A stretch of DNA of 41,418 nucleotides from an uncultured Bacilli bacterium (GTDB taxonomy: Bacteria > Bacillota_I > Bacilli_A > RF39 > UBA660): NCBI GenBank assembly GCA_947631045.1, contig CANRJV010000008.1, positions 1-41,418 of the forward strand. The letters are read 5' to 3'. A program made the translations under genes and the position numbers. Every line of letters starts with the position of its first letter. Within the stretch, counting starts at the first letter, position 1. Under the pieces are notes generated by a model that was not told the DNA's origin, ran no database searches, and worked only from the letters and a program-made list of their open reading frames with translations. Of the stretch, positions 32,970-41,400 are shown in pieces.

Positions 32970-33404
32970 TTAATATTTATCAATTTTTCCTAAAAGATAA
33001 TCGATAGAGGTGTGATATCTTCTTCCGAGCTCTTCTAAGATTAAGGTTGGTATTTGATATTTACAACTTTCATATCCAGTCCAGGTACTTCTGGAAATAT
33101 TTAATATTTGGGCTATTTTGATTTGGGTAATTTTATTTTCTTGGCGTAAGCTTTTTAATCTTTGACGGAGAAGTTCTTTATTAATTTCTTTTTTTAAATT
33201 ATGATATTTTTTCTTGTCGGTTAAACCTAAGACATAATCAATTGAAACATCAAAATAATTACATAAACTATTTAAATGGACGATAGGAATAGTATCTCTT
33301 TCAATTTCATAAGAAGTATAAGTAGCTCTTTTAATGCCAATTATACTTGCTAAATCTTCTTGTTTTAAGCTAGCTTCTTCTCTTAAATTTCTTAATCTTT
33401 CCAT
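32970..33404 (-). CDS. Regulator with two XRE-type HTH domains
   Basis: 144 residues made of two tandem Cro/CI-like helix-turn-helix domains. Copy 1 (residues 1-65) has QEDLASIIGIKRATYTSYE and ends DVSIDYVLGLTD. Copy 2 (77-144) has QIKIAQILNISRSTWTGYE and ends HTSIDYLLGKIDKY. Duplicate DNA-binding units in one chain could contact a pair of adjacent half-sites without dimerising. GGAGAG precedes the ATG. Targets are unknown; it lies divergent from the candidate RNA before rlmN. Confidence 0.88.
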   Translation of the reverse strand: MERLRNLREEASLKQEDLASIIGIKRATYTSYEIERDTIPIVHLNSLCNYFDVSIDYVLGLTDKKKYHNLKKEINKELLRQRLKSLRQENKITQIKIAQILNISRSTWTGYESCKYQIPTLILEELGRRYHTSIDYLLGKIDKY

Positions 33405-33488
33405 TTCTGGCTCTCCTTTTACTTATGCGTTATTATAAATGTTGGAAGTACCGAAAAATAAAAATGTGTATATATTTGGACAAAACTC

Positions 33489-33517
33489 TTGATTAAAAAT
33501 GTTGGCTGTGTTATACT
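33489..33517 (+). promoter_or_regulatory. Promoter of candidate RNA 3
   Basis: TTGATT (33489-33494), spacer 17, TATACT (33512-33517); start expected near 33524. Confidence 0.75.
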
Positions 33518-33523
33518 TTTTGT

Positions 33524-33652
33524 GTTAGGAGAATTTCTTAACTATCATAATCATTTGTCAGATGCTAAAGACATAAAAACATGGCCACTCAGACATATTT
33601 TGTCGCATGTCTGATAATTTTGGGGAAAAGAGCTTCGGCTCTTTTTCTTTTT
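33524..33652 (+). ncRNA. Candidate structured RNA 3 before rlmN, about 130 nt
   Basis: A promoter-to-terminator unit with no gene. Two mutually exclusive helices can form: TTGTCAGA (33555-33562) with TCTGATAA (33610-33617), one G-T pair; or CAGACAT (33590-33596) with ATGTCTG (33607-33613), loop of 10. A TTCG-capped terminator follows at 33626. It may be an independent small RNA or a leader controlling rlmN by termination. No match to a class I know. A short frame with AGGAG ahead (33527-33531) has no usable start codon at the right distance. Confidence 0.55.
33626..33652 (+). terminator. Terminator with TTCG tetraloop
   Basis: AAAAGAGC (33626-33633), loop TTCG, GCTCTTTT (33638-33645), T-rich tail to 33652. 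Confidence 0.9.
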
Positions 33653-33703
33653 AAATTACATTTTTCTAGATACATTTTGCTTAATTTATAGTAAAATTAA
33701 ATT

Positions 33704-34714
33704 ATGAGAAATTTAATGAGTTTAACTAAAGAAGAATTGGAAGAGTATTTTTTAAGTATCGGTGAAAAAAAGTATAAAGCCGAGCAAGTTTTAGAGTGGC
33801 TTTATATTCATAAAGAAAGAGATATTGTTAATTTTACAAATTTAAAAAAAGAATTAAGAGATACTTTAAAAAAAGATTTTAAAATTGATTTTATCAAAAT
33901 AAAGAAAAGAGAAGAAGGCTCTTTAGTTAAAAAATATTTATTTGAACTTTTAGATGGCAACTATGTTGAAGCTGTTTTAATGGAACATGATTATGGAAAA
34001 AGTGTCTGTGTTTCATCGGAAGTTGGTTGCAATATGGGGTGTAAGTTTTGTGAAAGTGGTCGTCTTAAAAAAGTAAGAGGCTTAGAAACTTATGAAATGG
34101 TAGAGCAAATTTTATTAATTGAAGAGGATATTAAAGATAAAATAAATAGCGTAGTTGTTATGGGAATTGGAGAACCTTTTGACAATTATGATAATGTAAT
34201 TAATTTTGTTAAAATTATTAATTATCCGAAAGGACTGGCCATTGGTTCTAGACATATAACTATTTCTACTTGTGGGTTAGTTCCTAAAATTGAAGAGTTT
34301 AGTAATTTTCCGTTACAAGTTAATTTAGCCGTTAGTTTGCATGCGCCGAATGATGCGATTAGAGATAAAATTATGCCCATTAATAAAGTGTATAATATTA
34401 GTAAACTAATGGAGGCTTTGAGAAAATATCTTTTAAAAACTAATAGACGAATAACTATAGAATATGTTATGCTTAATATGGTAAATGATAGCTTAGATTG
34501 TGCTTATGAACTTGCTCATCTTTTAAAAGGAATGAATGTCTATGTTAATCTAATACCATATAATGAAACAAATAATTTAGAGTTCAAAAAAAGTGAAAGA
34601 ATAAAAGAATTTAAAGAGGCATTAATAAGCCAAGGGATTAATGTGACAGTTCGAAAAGAATTTGGGGATTCGATTAGTGCGGCTTGCGGTCAACTAAGAA
34701 GTAAAGAGGTGTAA
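33704..34714 (+). CDS. rlmN: 23S rRNA (adenine2503-C2)-methyltransferase RlmN
   Basis: 336 residues, a radical-SAM enzyme that methylates A2503 of 23S rRNA and A37 of some tRNAs. The cluster motif is CNMGCKFCESG (CxxxCxxC). GIGEPFDNYDNV is the SAM-binding GEP motif, and AACGQLR at the C-terminus contains the cysteine that carries the transient methyl adduct. Length fits RlmN. There is no ribosome site: AAAATTAAATT precedes ATG 33704, and TAAAAT (33692-33697) would start the transcript at about the ATG itself. ATG 33716 is an alternative. First gene of the block rlmN-prpC-prkC-rsgA-rpe, as in Bacillus. Confidence 0.93.
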   Translation: MRNLMSLTKEELEEYFLSIGEKKYKAEQVLEWLYIHKERDIVNFTNLKKELRDTLKKDFKIDFIKIKKREEGSLVKKYLFELLDGNYVEAVLMEHDYGKSVCVSSEVGCNMGCKFCESGRLKKVRGLETYEMVEQILLIEEDIKDKINSVVVMGIGEPFDNYDNVINFVKIINYPKGLAIGSRHITISTCGLVPKIEEFSNFPLQVNLAVSLHAPNDAIRDKIMPINKVYNISKLMEALRKYLLKTNRRITIEYVMLNMVNDSLDCAYELAHLLKGMNVYVNLIPYNETNNLEFKKSERIKEFKEALISQGINVTVRKEFGDSISAACGQLRSKEV

Positions 34715-34716
34715 AA

Positions 34717-35457
34717 ATGGAATCATGTTACATGACAGACTCAGGACGAGTTAGAAGTCATAATGAAGATAGCGTTACAATTTTAAAAAATGATAGTAAT
34801 GAATATTTACTTGTTGTTGCTGATGGAATGGGTGGGCACCGCAAAGGGGAAGTTGCCTCAAGTATTGCGGTATCACATTTAGGTAAACGCTTTAATGAGA
34901 CACCTTCCATTGGTTCCAAATTAGATGCGGTCAATTGGCTTAATGATAATATTAATGAAATAAATGGGGAAATTTTAGAATATGGAGAGGAAAATATTGA
35001 TTCCAAAGGTTTAGGAACAACTTTAGTGGTGGCTCTTTTAACCAAGAATTATTTGATTTTCGGTAATATTGGCGATTCCTCAGGATTTGTTATGAAAAAC
35101 AAGAAGCTTCATAAAGTAACTCATGATCATACTTTAGTTAATCTACTCGTGGATGCCGGCAATTTAACGGAAGAAGAAGCCAAGATTCATCCGAAGAAAA
35201 ATGTTTTAATGAAAGCTTTAGGAGCTGCCGAAAAAGTTGATATGGATATTTTCGATGTCATTGATATTGAATTTGATTCCATCATGCTTTGTAGCGATGG
35301 TTTAACCAATATGTTAACCGAAGAACAAATTGAAAAAGTTTTAAATGATGAAGAATTAGATGCTTATGAAAAAGTGGAAAAATTAATTAGAAAATGTAAT
35401 GCTCGGGGTGGCAATGATAACATCTCGATCGCATATCTTTCAAGGAATGGTGAATAA
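34717..35457 (+). CDS. prpC: PP2C-type Ser/Thr phosphatase (PrpC/Stp)
   Basis: 246 residues. Metal-binding motifs of PP2C phosphatases: SGRVRSHNEDS, VVADGMGGHRKGE, GTTLVVALL, NIGDSSGF, MLCSDGLTNML and GGNDNISIAYL. It removes phosphate from Ser and Thr of proteins phosphorylated by the kinase encoded next, with which it forms the usual pair. AGGTG precedes ATG 34717; two bases separate it from rlmN and two from prkC. Confidence 0.95.
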   Translation: MESCYMTDSGRVRSHNEDSVTILKNDSNEYLLVVADGMGGHRKGEVASSIAVSHLGKRFNETPSIGSKLDAVNWLNDNINEINGEILEYGEENIDSKGLGTTLVVALLTKNYLIFGNIGDSSGFVMKNKKLHKVTHDHTLVNLLVDAGNLTEEEAKIHPKKNVLMKALGAAEKVDMDIFDVIDIEFDSIMLCSDGLTNMLTEEQIEKVLNDEELDAYEKVEKLIRKCNARGGNDNISIAYLSRNGE

Positions 35458-35459
35458 TT

Positions 35460-37232
35460 ATGATAATGAAAGGGCAAAAGATTAGTGACCGTTACCAAGT
35501 AATAAAAAGTATTGGTGAAGGGGGAATGGCTAATGTTTATTTAGCCTATGATACAATTCTTGATCGAAATGTGGCGGTTAAAGTTTTAAGAGGCGATTTA
35601 GCTAATGATGAGAAATTTGTGAGAAGATTTCAAAGAGAAGCTTTAGCGGCTAGTAGTTTATCTAATCCTAATATCGTTGAAGTATATGATGTTGGTGAGG
35701 ATAATGGTGAATATTATATTGTTATGGAATATATTGAAGGGCGCCATTTAAAGCAACTTCTTAAAAAGCGAGGAAAACTTACCGTTAGAGAAGCGGTAGA
35801 TATTGTCATGCAAATAACTGATGGCCTTTCCGTAGCCCATGATTCTTATATTATCCATCGGGATATAAAACCGCAAAATATTATGATTTTGGAAAATGGC
35901 TTAGTCAAAATTACGGATTTTGGTATTGCGATGGCGATGAATTCTACCCAACTTACTCAAACTAATTCGGTTATGGGAAGTGTCCATTATTTACCACCAG
36001 AACAAGCGAGTGGTAAAGGCGCAACTTTACAAAGTGATATTTATTCCATTGGTATTTTATTTTATGAATTATTAACCGGTAAACTTCCTTTTAAAGGCGA
36101 TAATGCCGTGGAAATAGCTCTTAAACATTTAAAAGAACCTCTTCCAAGTGTTAGAGAAGAAGATCCCGATATTCCGCAAAGTGTCGAAAATATTATTATT
36201 AAAGCGACGGCGAAAAATCCCAAAAATCGATATAGCGATGCTCGGGAAATGCATGAAGATTTAAAAACTTGTTTAGAACCGGAAAGAATTAATGAACCAA
36301 AGATAAAATTAAAATATCAAGAAGTATCAGATGATACGAAAGTGATAAAACAAGTTAAAACGGAAGCCAAAAAGAATAGTGAAACCAAAAGTGGTAATAA
36401 TAAAGAAAGAATTAAACCAGCCGAAAAAGAAGAAGTGGTTGTAAAGAAAATAACGGGTGATGATTTGAAAAAGCAAAATAAAATTTTAATTAAATTAGCC
36501 TCTATATTTACTGGATTAATAATCGTGGTAACTTTAGTCTTTGTCTTAATTATGACGACGAATAATACTAAAACGATTGAAGTTCCAGATGTAACGAATA
36601 AAAAAGCCGAAGAAGCTATCGATATTCTACAAAAAAAAGGATTTACCATTTCTGATGAACAAGAGGGTGTATCATCTAAAGAAATTGAAGTAGGAGATGT
36701 TGTTAAGACTTCACCTCTTGCGGGAACTAAGAGAAAGAAAGGCTCTGAAATAAAACTTTATGTTTCTACAGGGGATGAAACTATTCATATTGAAGATTAT
36801 ACTCATAAAAATTATTTAGAAGTAAAAGGAGCTCTAGAAGCCAGAGGATTAGTTGTTAATATTGAAGATGAAGTAATTGATAATGATGAAGAGTTTCAAA
36901 CTGATGAAATAGTTAGACAATCAGTAGAACCTGGCGAAAGCTTAATTAAAGGAGCGAGCATTAGTCTTTATGTGGCTAAAGTGGGAACTCCATATCCGGA
37001 TTTTACTGATGGCACTTATACAATTTCCGATGTTGAAGATTTCTGTTCTGAAAATAATCTTAAATTAGAAATTACCGAAACGGTTTCCGAAAATAATTTA
37101 GATGGCACTATCTATCGTCAAAGTAGAAATGCCGGAACTCCAGTACAAGGTGGAGCATCATTTAGAATTTGGGTTTATGTTAGTAAAAGTGAAAATACTA
37201 CCCCTGATGATAATTGTGATGGTTTATGTTAA
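35460..37232 (+). CDS. prkC: PASTA-domain Ser/Thr protein kinase (PrkC/Stk)
   Basis: 590 residues. The cytosolic Hanks-type kinase (1-270) has GEGGMANVYLAYD, VAVKVL with the ATP lysine, HRDIKPQNIM and DFGIA, then YLPPEQASG. A Lys-rich juxtamembrane region precedes one membrane helix at about 341-367. Outside are about three PASTA repeats (EVPDVTNKKAEEAIDILQ, then HKNYLEVKGALEARGLVV, then TISDVEDFCSENNL) that in this family sense peptidoglycan fragments. The third repeat is degenerate and the tail has two cysteines (DDNCDGLC). It controls wall growth and division. Overlaps rsgA by 7 bases. Confidence 0.96.
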   Translation: MIMKGQKISDRYQVIKSIGEGGMANVYLAYDTILDRNVAVKVLRGDLANDEKFVRRFQREALAASSLSNPNIVEVYDVGEDNGEYYIVMEYIEGRHLKQLLKKRGKLTVREAVDIVMQITDGLSVAHDSYIIHRDIKPQNIMILENGLVKITDFGIAMAMNSTQLTQTNSVMGSVHYLPPEQASGKGATLQSDIYSIGILFYELLTGKLPFKGDNAVEIALKHLKEPLPSVREEDPDIPQSVENIIIKATAKNPKNRYSDAREMHEDLKTCLEPERINEPKIKLKYQEVSDDTKVIKQVKTEAKKNSETKSGNNKERIKPAEKEEVVVKKITGDDLKKQNKILIKLASIFTGLIIVVTLVFVLIMTTNNTKTIEVPDVTNKKAEEAIDILQKKGFTISDEQEGVSSKEIEVGDVVKTSPLAGTKRKKGSEIKLYVSTGDETIHIEDYTHKNYLEVKGALEARGLVVNIEDEVIDNDEEFQTDEIVRQSVEPGESLIKGASISLYVAKVGTPYPDFTDGTYTISDVEDFCSENNLKLEITETVSENNLDGTIYRQSRNAGTPVQGGASFRIWVYVSKSENTTPDDNCDGLC

Positions 37233-38062
37233 AAGAAGGATTAATTGTTAAAATTAATAGTGATACTTTTACTATAAAAATGGGCGATGTTTACCTCGAT
37301 ACAAAAAGTCGAGGTAAATTTCGGCATCAAAAATTTAAACCTTTAGTGGGGGACCATGTTAAAGTAAATGAAGAAGAAAAAGTGATTGAAGAGGTAAGCC
37401 CTCGCAAGAATGCCCTAGATCGTCCACCCGTAGCTAATATTGATATTGCTCTTATAGTGACTAGTTTGAAGAAACCTGATTTAAATTTAACTTTATTAGA
37501 TAAATTAATTAGTATAATAACTATTAATAAAATTAAACCAGTTATTGTTCTTACAAAACTAGATTTAGTAGATAGTAAAGAATTAAAAGATTTGACTAAT
37601 ATTTTTAGTTATTATGAAAAGATTGGCATTCCAGTTTTTACAAATCAAAAATGGAAGAAATTAAAAAAATATTTAAAAGGTCAAATTGTGACTGTTTGTG
37701 GACAAACGGGGGCGGGTAAAAGTACCTTAATTAATTATTTTGACCAAAATTTAAATTTAAAAACTGATGAAATATCTTTAAGTTTAAATAGAGGTAAGCA
37801 TACAACTAGAATTGTAGAACTTTTCCCTTTAGATGATTTTTACATTGTGGATACTCCTGGTTTTTCGGCAATTTCTTTAAAAAATTATTCTGAAGAAGAG
37901 ATTAAAAATAGTTTTAATGAGTTTACTAATGCTCATTGTAAATTTAAAGATTGTAATCATATTAAGACGAAAGATTGTGAAGTTATCGCTAAATTAAATA
38001 AAGGTTTAATTTTAGAGAGTCGTTATGAGAATTATCAAAGATTTTTAAAGGAGGCCAAATGA
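37226..38062 (+). CDS. rsgA: Ribosome small-subunit GTPase RsgA
   Basis: 278 residues. Circularly permuted GTPase: an N-terminal OB fold, then VLTKLDLV (G4) before GQTGAGKSTLIN (G1, P-loop) and DTPGFS (G3). Zinc-binding cysteines and histidine lie in AHCKFKDCNHIKTKDCEV. It checks late maturation of the 30S subunit. The order after prkC is as in Bacillus (yloQ/cpgA). Its start overlaps the prkC end by 7 bases, and no strong ribosome site is present, which suggests translational coupling. Confidence 0.95.
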   Translation: MLKEGLIVKINSDTFTIKMGDVYLDTKSRGKFRHQKFKPLVGDHVKVNEEEKVIEEVSPRKNALDRPPVANIDIALIVTSLKKPDLNLTLLDKLISIITINKIKPVIVLTKLDLVDSKELKDLTNIFSYYEKIGIPVFTNQKWKKLKKYLKGQIVTVCGQTGAGKSTLINYFDQNLNLKTDEISLSLNRGKHTTRIVELFPLDDFYIVDTPGFSAISLKNYSEEEIKNSFNEFTNAHCKFKDCNHIKTKDCEVIAKLNKGLILESRYENYQRFLKEAK

Positions 38063-38685
38063 TATCGGTAAGTTATTTAAAAAGTATTTATCCGGAAAAA
38101 GAAACTATTAAAAAGATAGATGAGAGTCATGCTGATTTGATTCATGTTGATTTAATGGATAATACTTATGTACCTTATACTAATTTTCAAATGGCTGAAT
38201 TACTTAATAATTTAAAAGAAACCTCTAAAGGTTTAGATATCCATTTGATGGTTTCAAATCCTTTAAAATATATTTCTTTATTTATTAATTTAAATGTTAA
38301 AATAATAACTGTTCATTATGATATTAATGATAATTTAGAAGAAGTTATTTCAAACGTTAAAAAAAATCATATTTTAATGGGTTTAGCCATTAATCCTGAT
38401 GAAGATATTCATCTATTAGATAAATATTTGCCTTTAATTGATTATGTTTTAGTTATGGGTGTAAATCCCGGAATGGGGGGCCAAAAATTTAATCCCGAAG
38501 TTATTGAAAAAATAAACTATCTCCAAGATAAAAAAATTTTAATTGGCCTTGATGGGGGAGTTAATATAGAAATGATGCCTTATCTAAATGGGTTAAAAAT
38601 TGCCAATTTAGTAAGTGGCTCTTTTGTTTGTAAAAAACCAGATTTTAATAAATCAATAGATGAACTAAAAAAATATTTTTCTTAA
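38059..38685 (+). CDS. rpe: Ribulose-phosphate 3-epimerase
   Basis: 208 residues, TIM barrel of the pentose phosphate pathway that converts ribulose 5-phosphate and xylulose 5-phosphate. IHVDLMDNTYVP (metal ligands Asp and His), DIHLMVSNPLKYI, TVHYD, VMGVNPGMGGQKF and GLDGGVN are family motifs. It is at the short end of the family (usual length 210-225). The start codon overlaps the rsgA stop by four bases. Last gene of the operon. Confidence 0.93.
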   Translation: MISVSYLKSIYPEKETIKKIDESHADLIHVDLMDNTYVPYTNFQMAELLNNLKETSKGLDIHLMVSNPLKYISLFINLNVKIITVHYDINDNLEEVISNVKKNHILMGLAINPDEDIHLLDKYLPLIDYVLVMGVNPGMGGQKFNPEVIEKINYLQDKKILIGLDGGVNIEMMPYLNGLKIANLVSGSFVCKKPDFNKSIDELKKYFS

Positions 38686-38710
38686 AACAGCTTTTAGAAA
38701 GTTGTTTTTT
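38685..38710 (+). terminator. Terminator of the rlmN-rpe operon
   Basis: AAACAGCTT (38685-38693) with AAGTTGTTT (38699-38707), one G-T pair, T run to 38710. Confidence 0.8.
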
Positions 38711-38783
38711 TAAATCAAAAATTGACAAATTTTAGCAAAACGCAAAAAATGTCTTTTCGTGTATTCTAAAAGTCGGAATATTA

Positions 38784-38792
38784 TGATAAAAT
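38784..38792 (+). promoter_or_regulatory. Extended -10 promoter of ezrA
   Basis: TGA followed by TAAAAT (38787-38792); the -35 at 38764-38769 (TTCTAA) is weak. ATG follows 23 bases later with AGGTGG. Confidence 0.55.
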
Positions 38793-38815
38793 GATTATAG
38801 TAAAGGTGGTTCTTT

Positions 38816-40540
38816 ATGACAAGAGAAACTTTTTTACTAATTGCGGTTGCTTATTATTTATTTACAATGATTGTCGTTGTAATTGTTTTATTGTTCATGG
38901 ATAAAAGATATAAGAAAACCTTAAATAATGAAATTAATTCTTTAGAAAGAGATAAAAATTTGATTATTTCGAGTAGTATTTTATCGGAACTTAATAAAGT
39001 TGAAGCCTTAGTTAATAATCAAGAATTAAAAAAGAAATATAAAAATTGGCAAAAAAGATTCGAAAGTATTAGAGATAAAGAAATTCCCAAAATAACAGAT
39101 GAAATAATTGAGCTTCAAAATGATTTTAATGAAAAAAATTACTCTAAATTAAAAGAAGGTTTAATTAATGTTGAACTGGATATAAGTTATCTAAAGACTA
39201 AAGCCGATTTTTTACTTAATGAAATTCGCGACCTTACTTTATCCGAAGAAAAAAATCGGGAAACTATTATTAAATTAAAAGCTGATTACCGGGAAATTAG
39301 AAATTTATATAACAATAATGTTAATGATTATAAGATAATTAAAAAACCTATTGAGTTACAATTTGAAAATGTTGATAAATTATTCAAAGCTTTTGAAACA
39401 GCAATGGAAAAAAATGAATATTTGGAAGTTGGCCGGATTGTTAAAGCGATTGATGATGTTATTGGTAATTTAAAAGTAGTTATTAAAGAAACTAAATCCA
39501 TTGTTAATTTAGGTAGTGTTTTAATTCCGAAAAGAATTGCCGATATCGAAGATATCTATCATAAAATGGTTTTGGAAGGCTATAATCTAGAATATTTAAA
39601 TATTGAATATAATATCGAAGAAGTTAATAAGAAAATTCAAGATATTTTTAGTCGGCTAAATGTTTTAAATGTTGTTGATTCCGTTTTTGAATTAAAGACG
39701 ATGCTTGATTATTTTGATTCTTTATATAATGATTTTGATAAAGAAAAATTAACCAAAACTTTATATGAAGATTATAAAAGAAGCATTTTAATAAAGGTGA
39801 GTAAATTAGAAAAAATTAATAATGAATTATACAGAAAGATTGATGATATTAAATATAGTTATGATTTATCAGATGATGATGTTCTAGTTATTAAAGAGAT
39901 TAAAGATGAATTTAGTAATATAAGAGAGTCTTATGACCATGTTGTCGAAATGGAACGAAGTAAGACTTTAGCTTATTCGAGACTTGCAAAAGAAATGGAA
40001 ATCTTAAATAATAAACTTTCGCATGAAGAAGAGAAATTAAATGTCGCTTTAAGAACTTTAGGAAGTTTAAAAGAAGATGAATTAAGAGCCAGAGATGAGC
40101 TTGATCAAATAAAAGATATTTTACTGCAAGCTAAAGAAAAAGTACGGAGTTATAAATTACCAATAATTCCCAAAAATTATTATGTGGAATTAAGTGAAGC
40201 CACCCTGGCTATTAATGAAATGATTAAAGAATTAGATAAAAGACCAATATCGATTAAAACTTTAAATTTAAGAGTTGATACCGCTAGAGATTTAGTTTTA
40301 AAAGTATATAATACCATTAATGAAACGGTAAAGACGGCAAAAATGGCGGAGATGGCGATTGTTTATGGTAATCGTTATCGTCTAAGTAATCGGGAAGTTG
40401 ATTTTGGACTTTCTAAAGCGGAAGTGGCTTTTTATAAAGGGAATTTTAAAAATAGTTTAGAAAATGCCATTAATGCGATAAATATTATTGAACCCGGTAT
40501 TCATAAAAGATTGTTAGAAGAATATAATAATCCTCAGTAA
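38816..40540 (+). CDS. ezrA: Septation ring formation regulator EzrA
   Basis: 574 residues: a short outside N-terminus, one membrane helix (IAVAYYLFTMIVVVIVLLFM) and then a long intracellular chain of spectrin-like coiled-coil helices. Family features: the repeat segments around KKKYKNWQKRFESIRDKEIP and the C-terminal VYGNRYRLSNREVDFGLSKAE followed by NAINAINIIEPG. EzrA binds FtsZ and PBPs and limits Z-ring formation in Bacilli, which supports the taxonomic reading. It is an orphan unit with its own promoter and terminator. No thiI or iscS, common neighbours in Bacillus, is present. Confidence 0.93.
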   Translation: MTRETFLLIAVAYYLFTMIVVVIVLLFMDKRYKKTLNNEINSLERDKNLIISSSILSELNKVEALVNNQELKKKYKNWQKRFESIRDKEIPKITDEIIELQNDFNEKNYSKLKEGLINVELDISYLKTKADFLLNEIRDLTLSEEKNRETIIKLKADYREIRNLYNNNVNDYKIIKKPIELQFENVDKLFKAFETAMEKNEYLEVGRIVKAIDDVIGNLKVVIKETKSIVNLGSVLIPKRIADIEDIYHKMVLEGYNLEYLNIEYNIEEVNKKIQDIFSRLNVLNVVDSVFELKTMLDYFDSLYNDFDKEKLTKTLYEDYKRSILIKVSKLEKINNELYRKIDDIKYSYDLSDDDVLVIKEIKDEFSNIRESYDHVVEMERSKTLAYSRLAKEMEILNNKLSHEEEKLNVALRTLGSLKEDELRARDELDQIKDILLQAKEKVRSYKLPIIPKNYYVELSEATLAINEMIKELDKRPISIKTLNLRVDTARDLVLKVYNTINETVKTAKMAEMAIVYGNRYRLSNREVDFGLSKAEVAFYKGNFKNSLENAINAINIIEPGIHKRLLEEYNNPQ

Positions 40541-40551
40541 TGGGGATTTTT
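40529..40551 (+). terminator. Terminator of ezrA
   Basis: AATCCTC (40529-40535) with GGGGATT (40542-40548), one G-T pair, loop containing the stop codon, T tail. Confidence 0.75.
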
Positions 40552-40553
40552 GC

Positions 40554-40582
40554 TTGATTAAAAGGCAAAAAAAGAGTATAAT
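40554..40582 (+). promoter_or_regulatory. Promoter of the last complete gene
   Basis: TTGATT (40554-40559), spacer 17, TATAAT (40577-40582). The in-frame TTG at 40554 is therefore part of the -35 box and not a start codon. Confidence 0.85.
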
Positions 40583-40607
40583 GATTTTTGTTTTGGTGGG
40601 TGATGTT

Positions 40608-41282
40608 ATGACAGAACAAGAATTAAATAAATTAATGTATATTAATAAAGATAATATAACTATTGAAGAATTTAAAAGCTTATATAATATTAGTTATGTA
40701 GAAATATTAGGACTTTTAGAATTTTATGCTACGGAAGATTTACTAACTATCCATTTATTAGCGTTTTCCAAGGAATATAATATAGACTCAGAAGTATTGA
40801 GTAAATTTTTAGATATCCAAGATCCTAAAGATTTATTAACGATTTATTTCTATTATAAAGCTTTAAGTAAAGTGGGTGTAGTAACTCCCTACATAATTGA
40901 TAAATTAATTGGAATTAGATGTTTAGGCCATGATGAACTTAGAGAAATATATCGGACAATTGATGAATATATGACTCCCGAGGCTACTTTAGAAGGAACA
41001 ATTAGTCTTCTAAGCGAAGAAGCAGAGATATTTTTTGAAAGTTCAATGACTATGAGTGAACAAGCAAGAGATTTTATTTTAGAAATATTAACTGATTTTT
41101 ATGATTTAAAGGATAGTTTTAGAGTTTATGATAAAGAAAATGATTTACCACTTAATAGAGTATTAGGTGATGAAACATATCCTAAGCAAAGTCTTAGTAG
41201 AAGAAAATTAAAGAAAATTAATACTTTAATTGCCAGATTTAATAATAAGAATAATAAAAAAGAAGGCTTAAAAGTAAGTTAA
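40608..41282 (+). CDS. Unknown helical protein
   Basis: 224 residues, soluble, acidic first two thirds and a basic C-terminus (SRRKLKKINTLIARFNNKNNK). Predicted nearly all helical, with Leu-rich helices LLGFYATEDLL-like and LLTIYFYYKALSKVG. No known motif is recognised. The basic tail could contact nucleic acid, but this is only a guess. The start is chosen at ATG 40608, after GGTGGGTGA and within the transcript set by the promoter above. It is a single-gene unit with promoter and terminator. Confidence 0.75.
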   Translation: MTEQELNKLMYINKDNITIEEFKSLYNISYVEILGLLEFYATEDLLTIHLLAFSKEYNIDSEVLSKFLDIQDPKDLLTIYFYYKALSKVGVVTPYIIDKLIGIRCLGHDELREIYRTIDEYMTPEATLEGTISLLSEEAEIFFESSMTMSEQARDFILEILTDFYDLKDSFRVYDKENDLPLNRVLGDETYPKQSLSRRKLKKINTLIARFNNKNNKKEGLKVS

Positions 41283-41292
41283 TTTATTTTGG

Positions 41293-41326
41293 GGTTTAGT
41301 TTCTTAAAAACTAAACCTTTATTTAT
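41293..41326 (+). terminator. Terminator after the unknown gene
   Basis: GGTTTAGTTT (41293-41302) with AAACTAAACC (41308-41317), loop of 5, then TTTATTTAT. Confidence 0.85.
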
Positions 41327-41361
41327 ATAATAGGAAAGTCATGCAAAAAGAGGAATACATA

Positions 41362-41390
41362 TTGACATTCGTTTGTTCGTATAGTATAAT
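41362..41390 (+). promoter_or_regulatory. Consensus promoter of a gene beyond the window
   Basis: TTGACA (41362-41367), spacer 17, TATAAT (41385-41390). The spacer holds CGTTTGTTCG, similar to half of a Bacillus-type LexA box. Confidence 0.85.
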
Positions 41391-41400
41391 TGTATCATCT

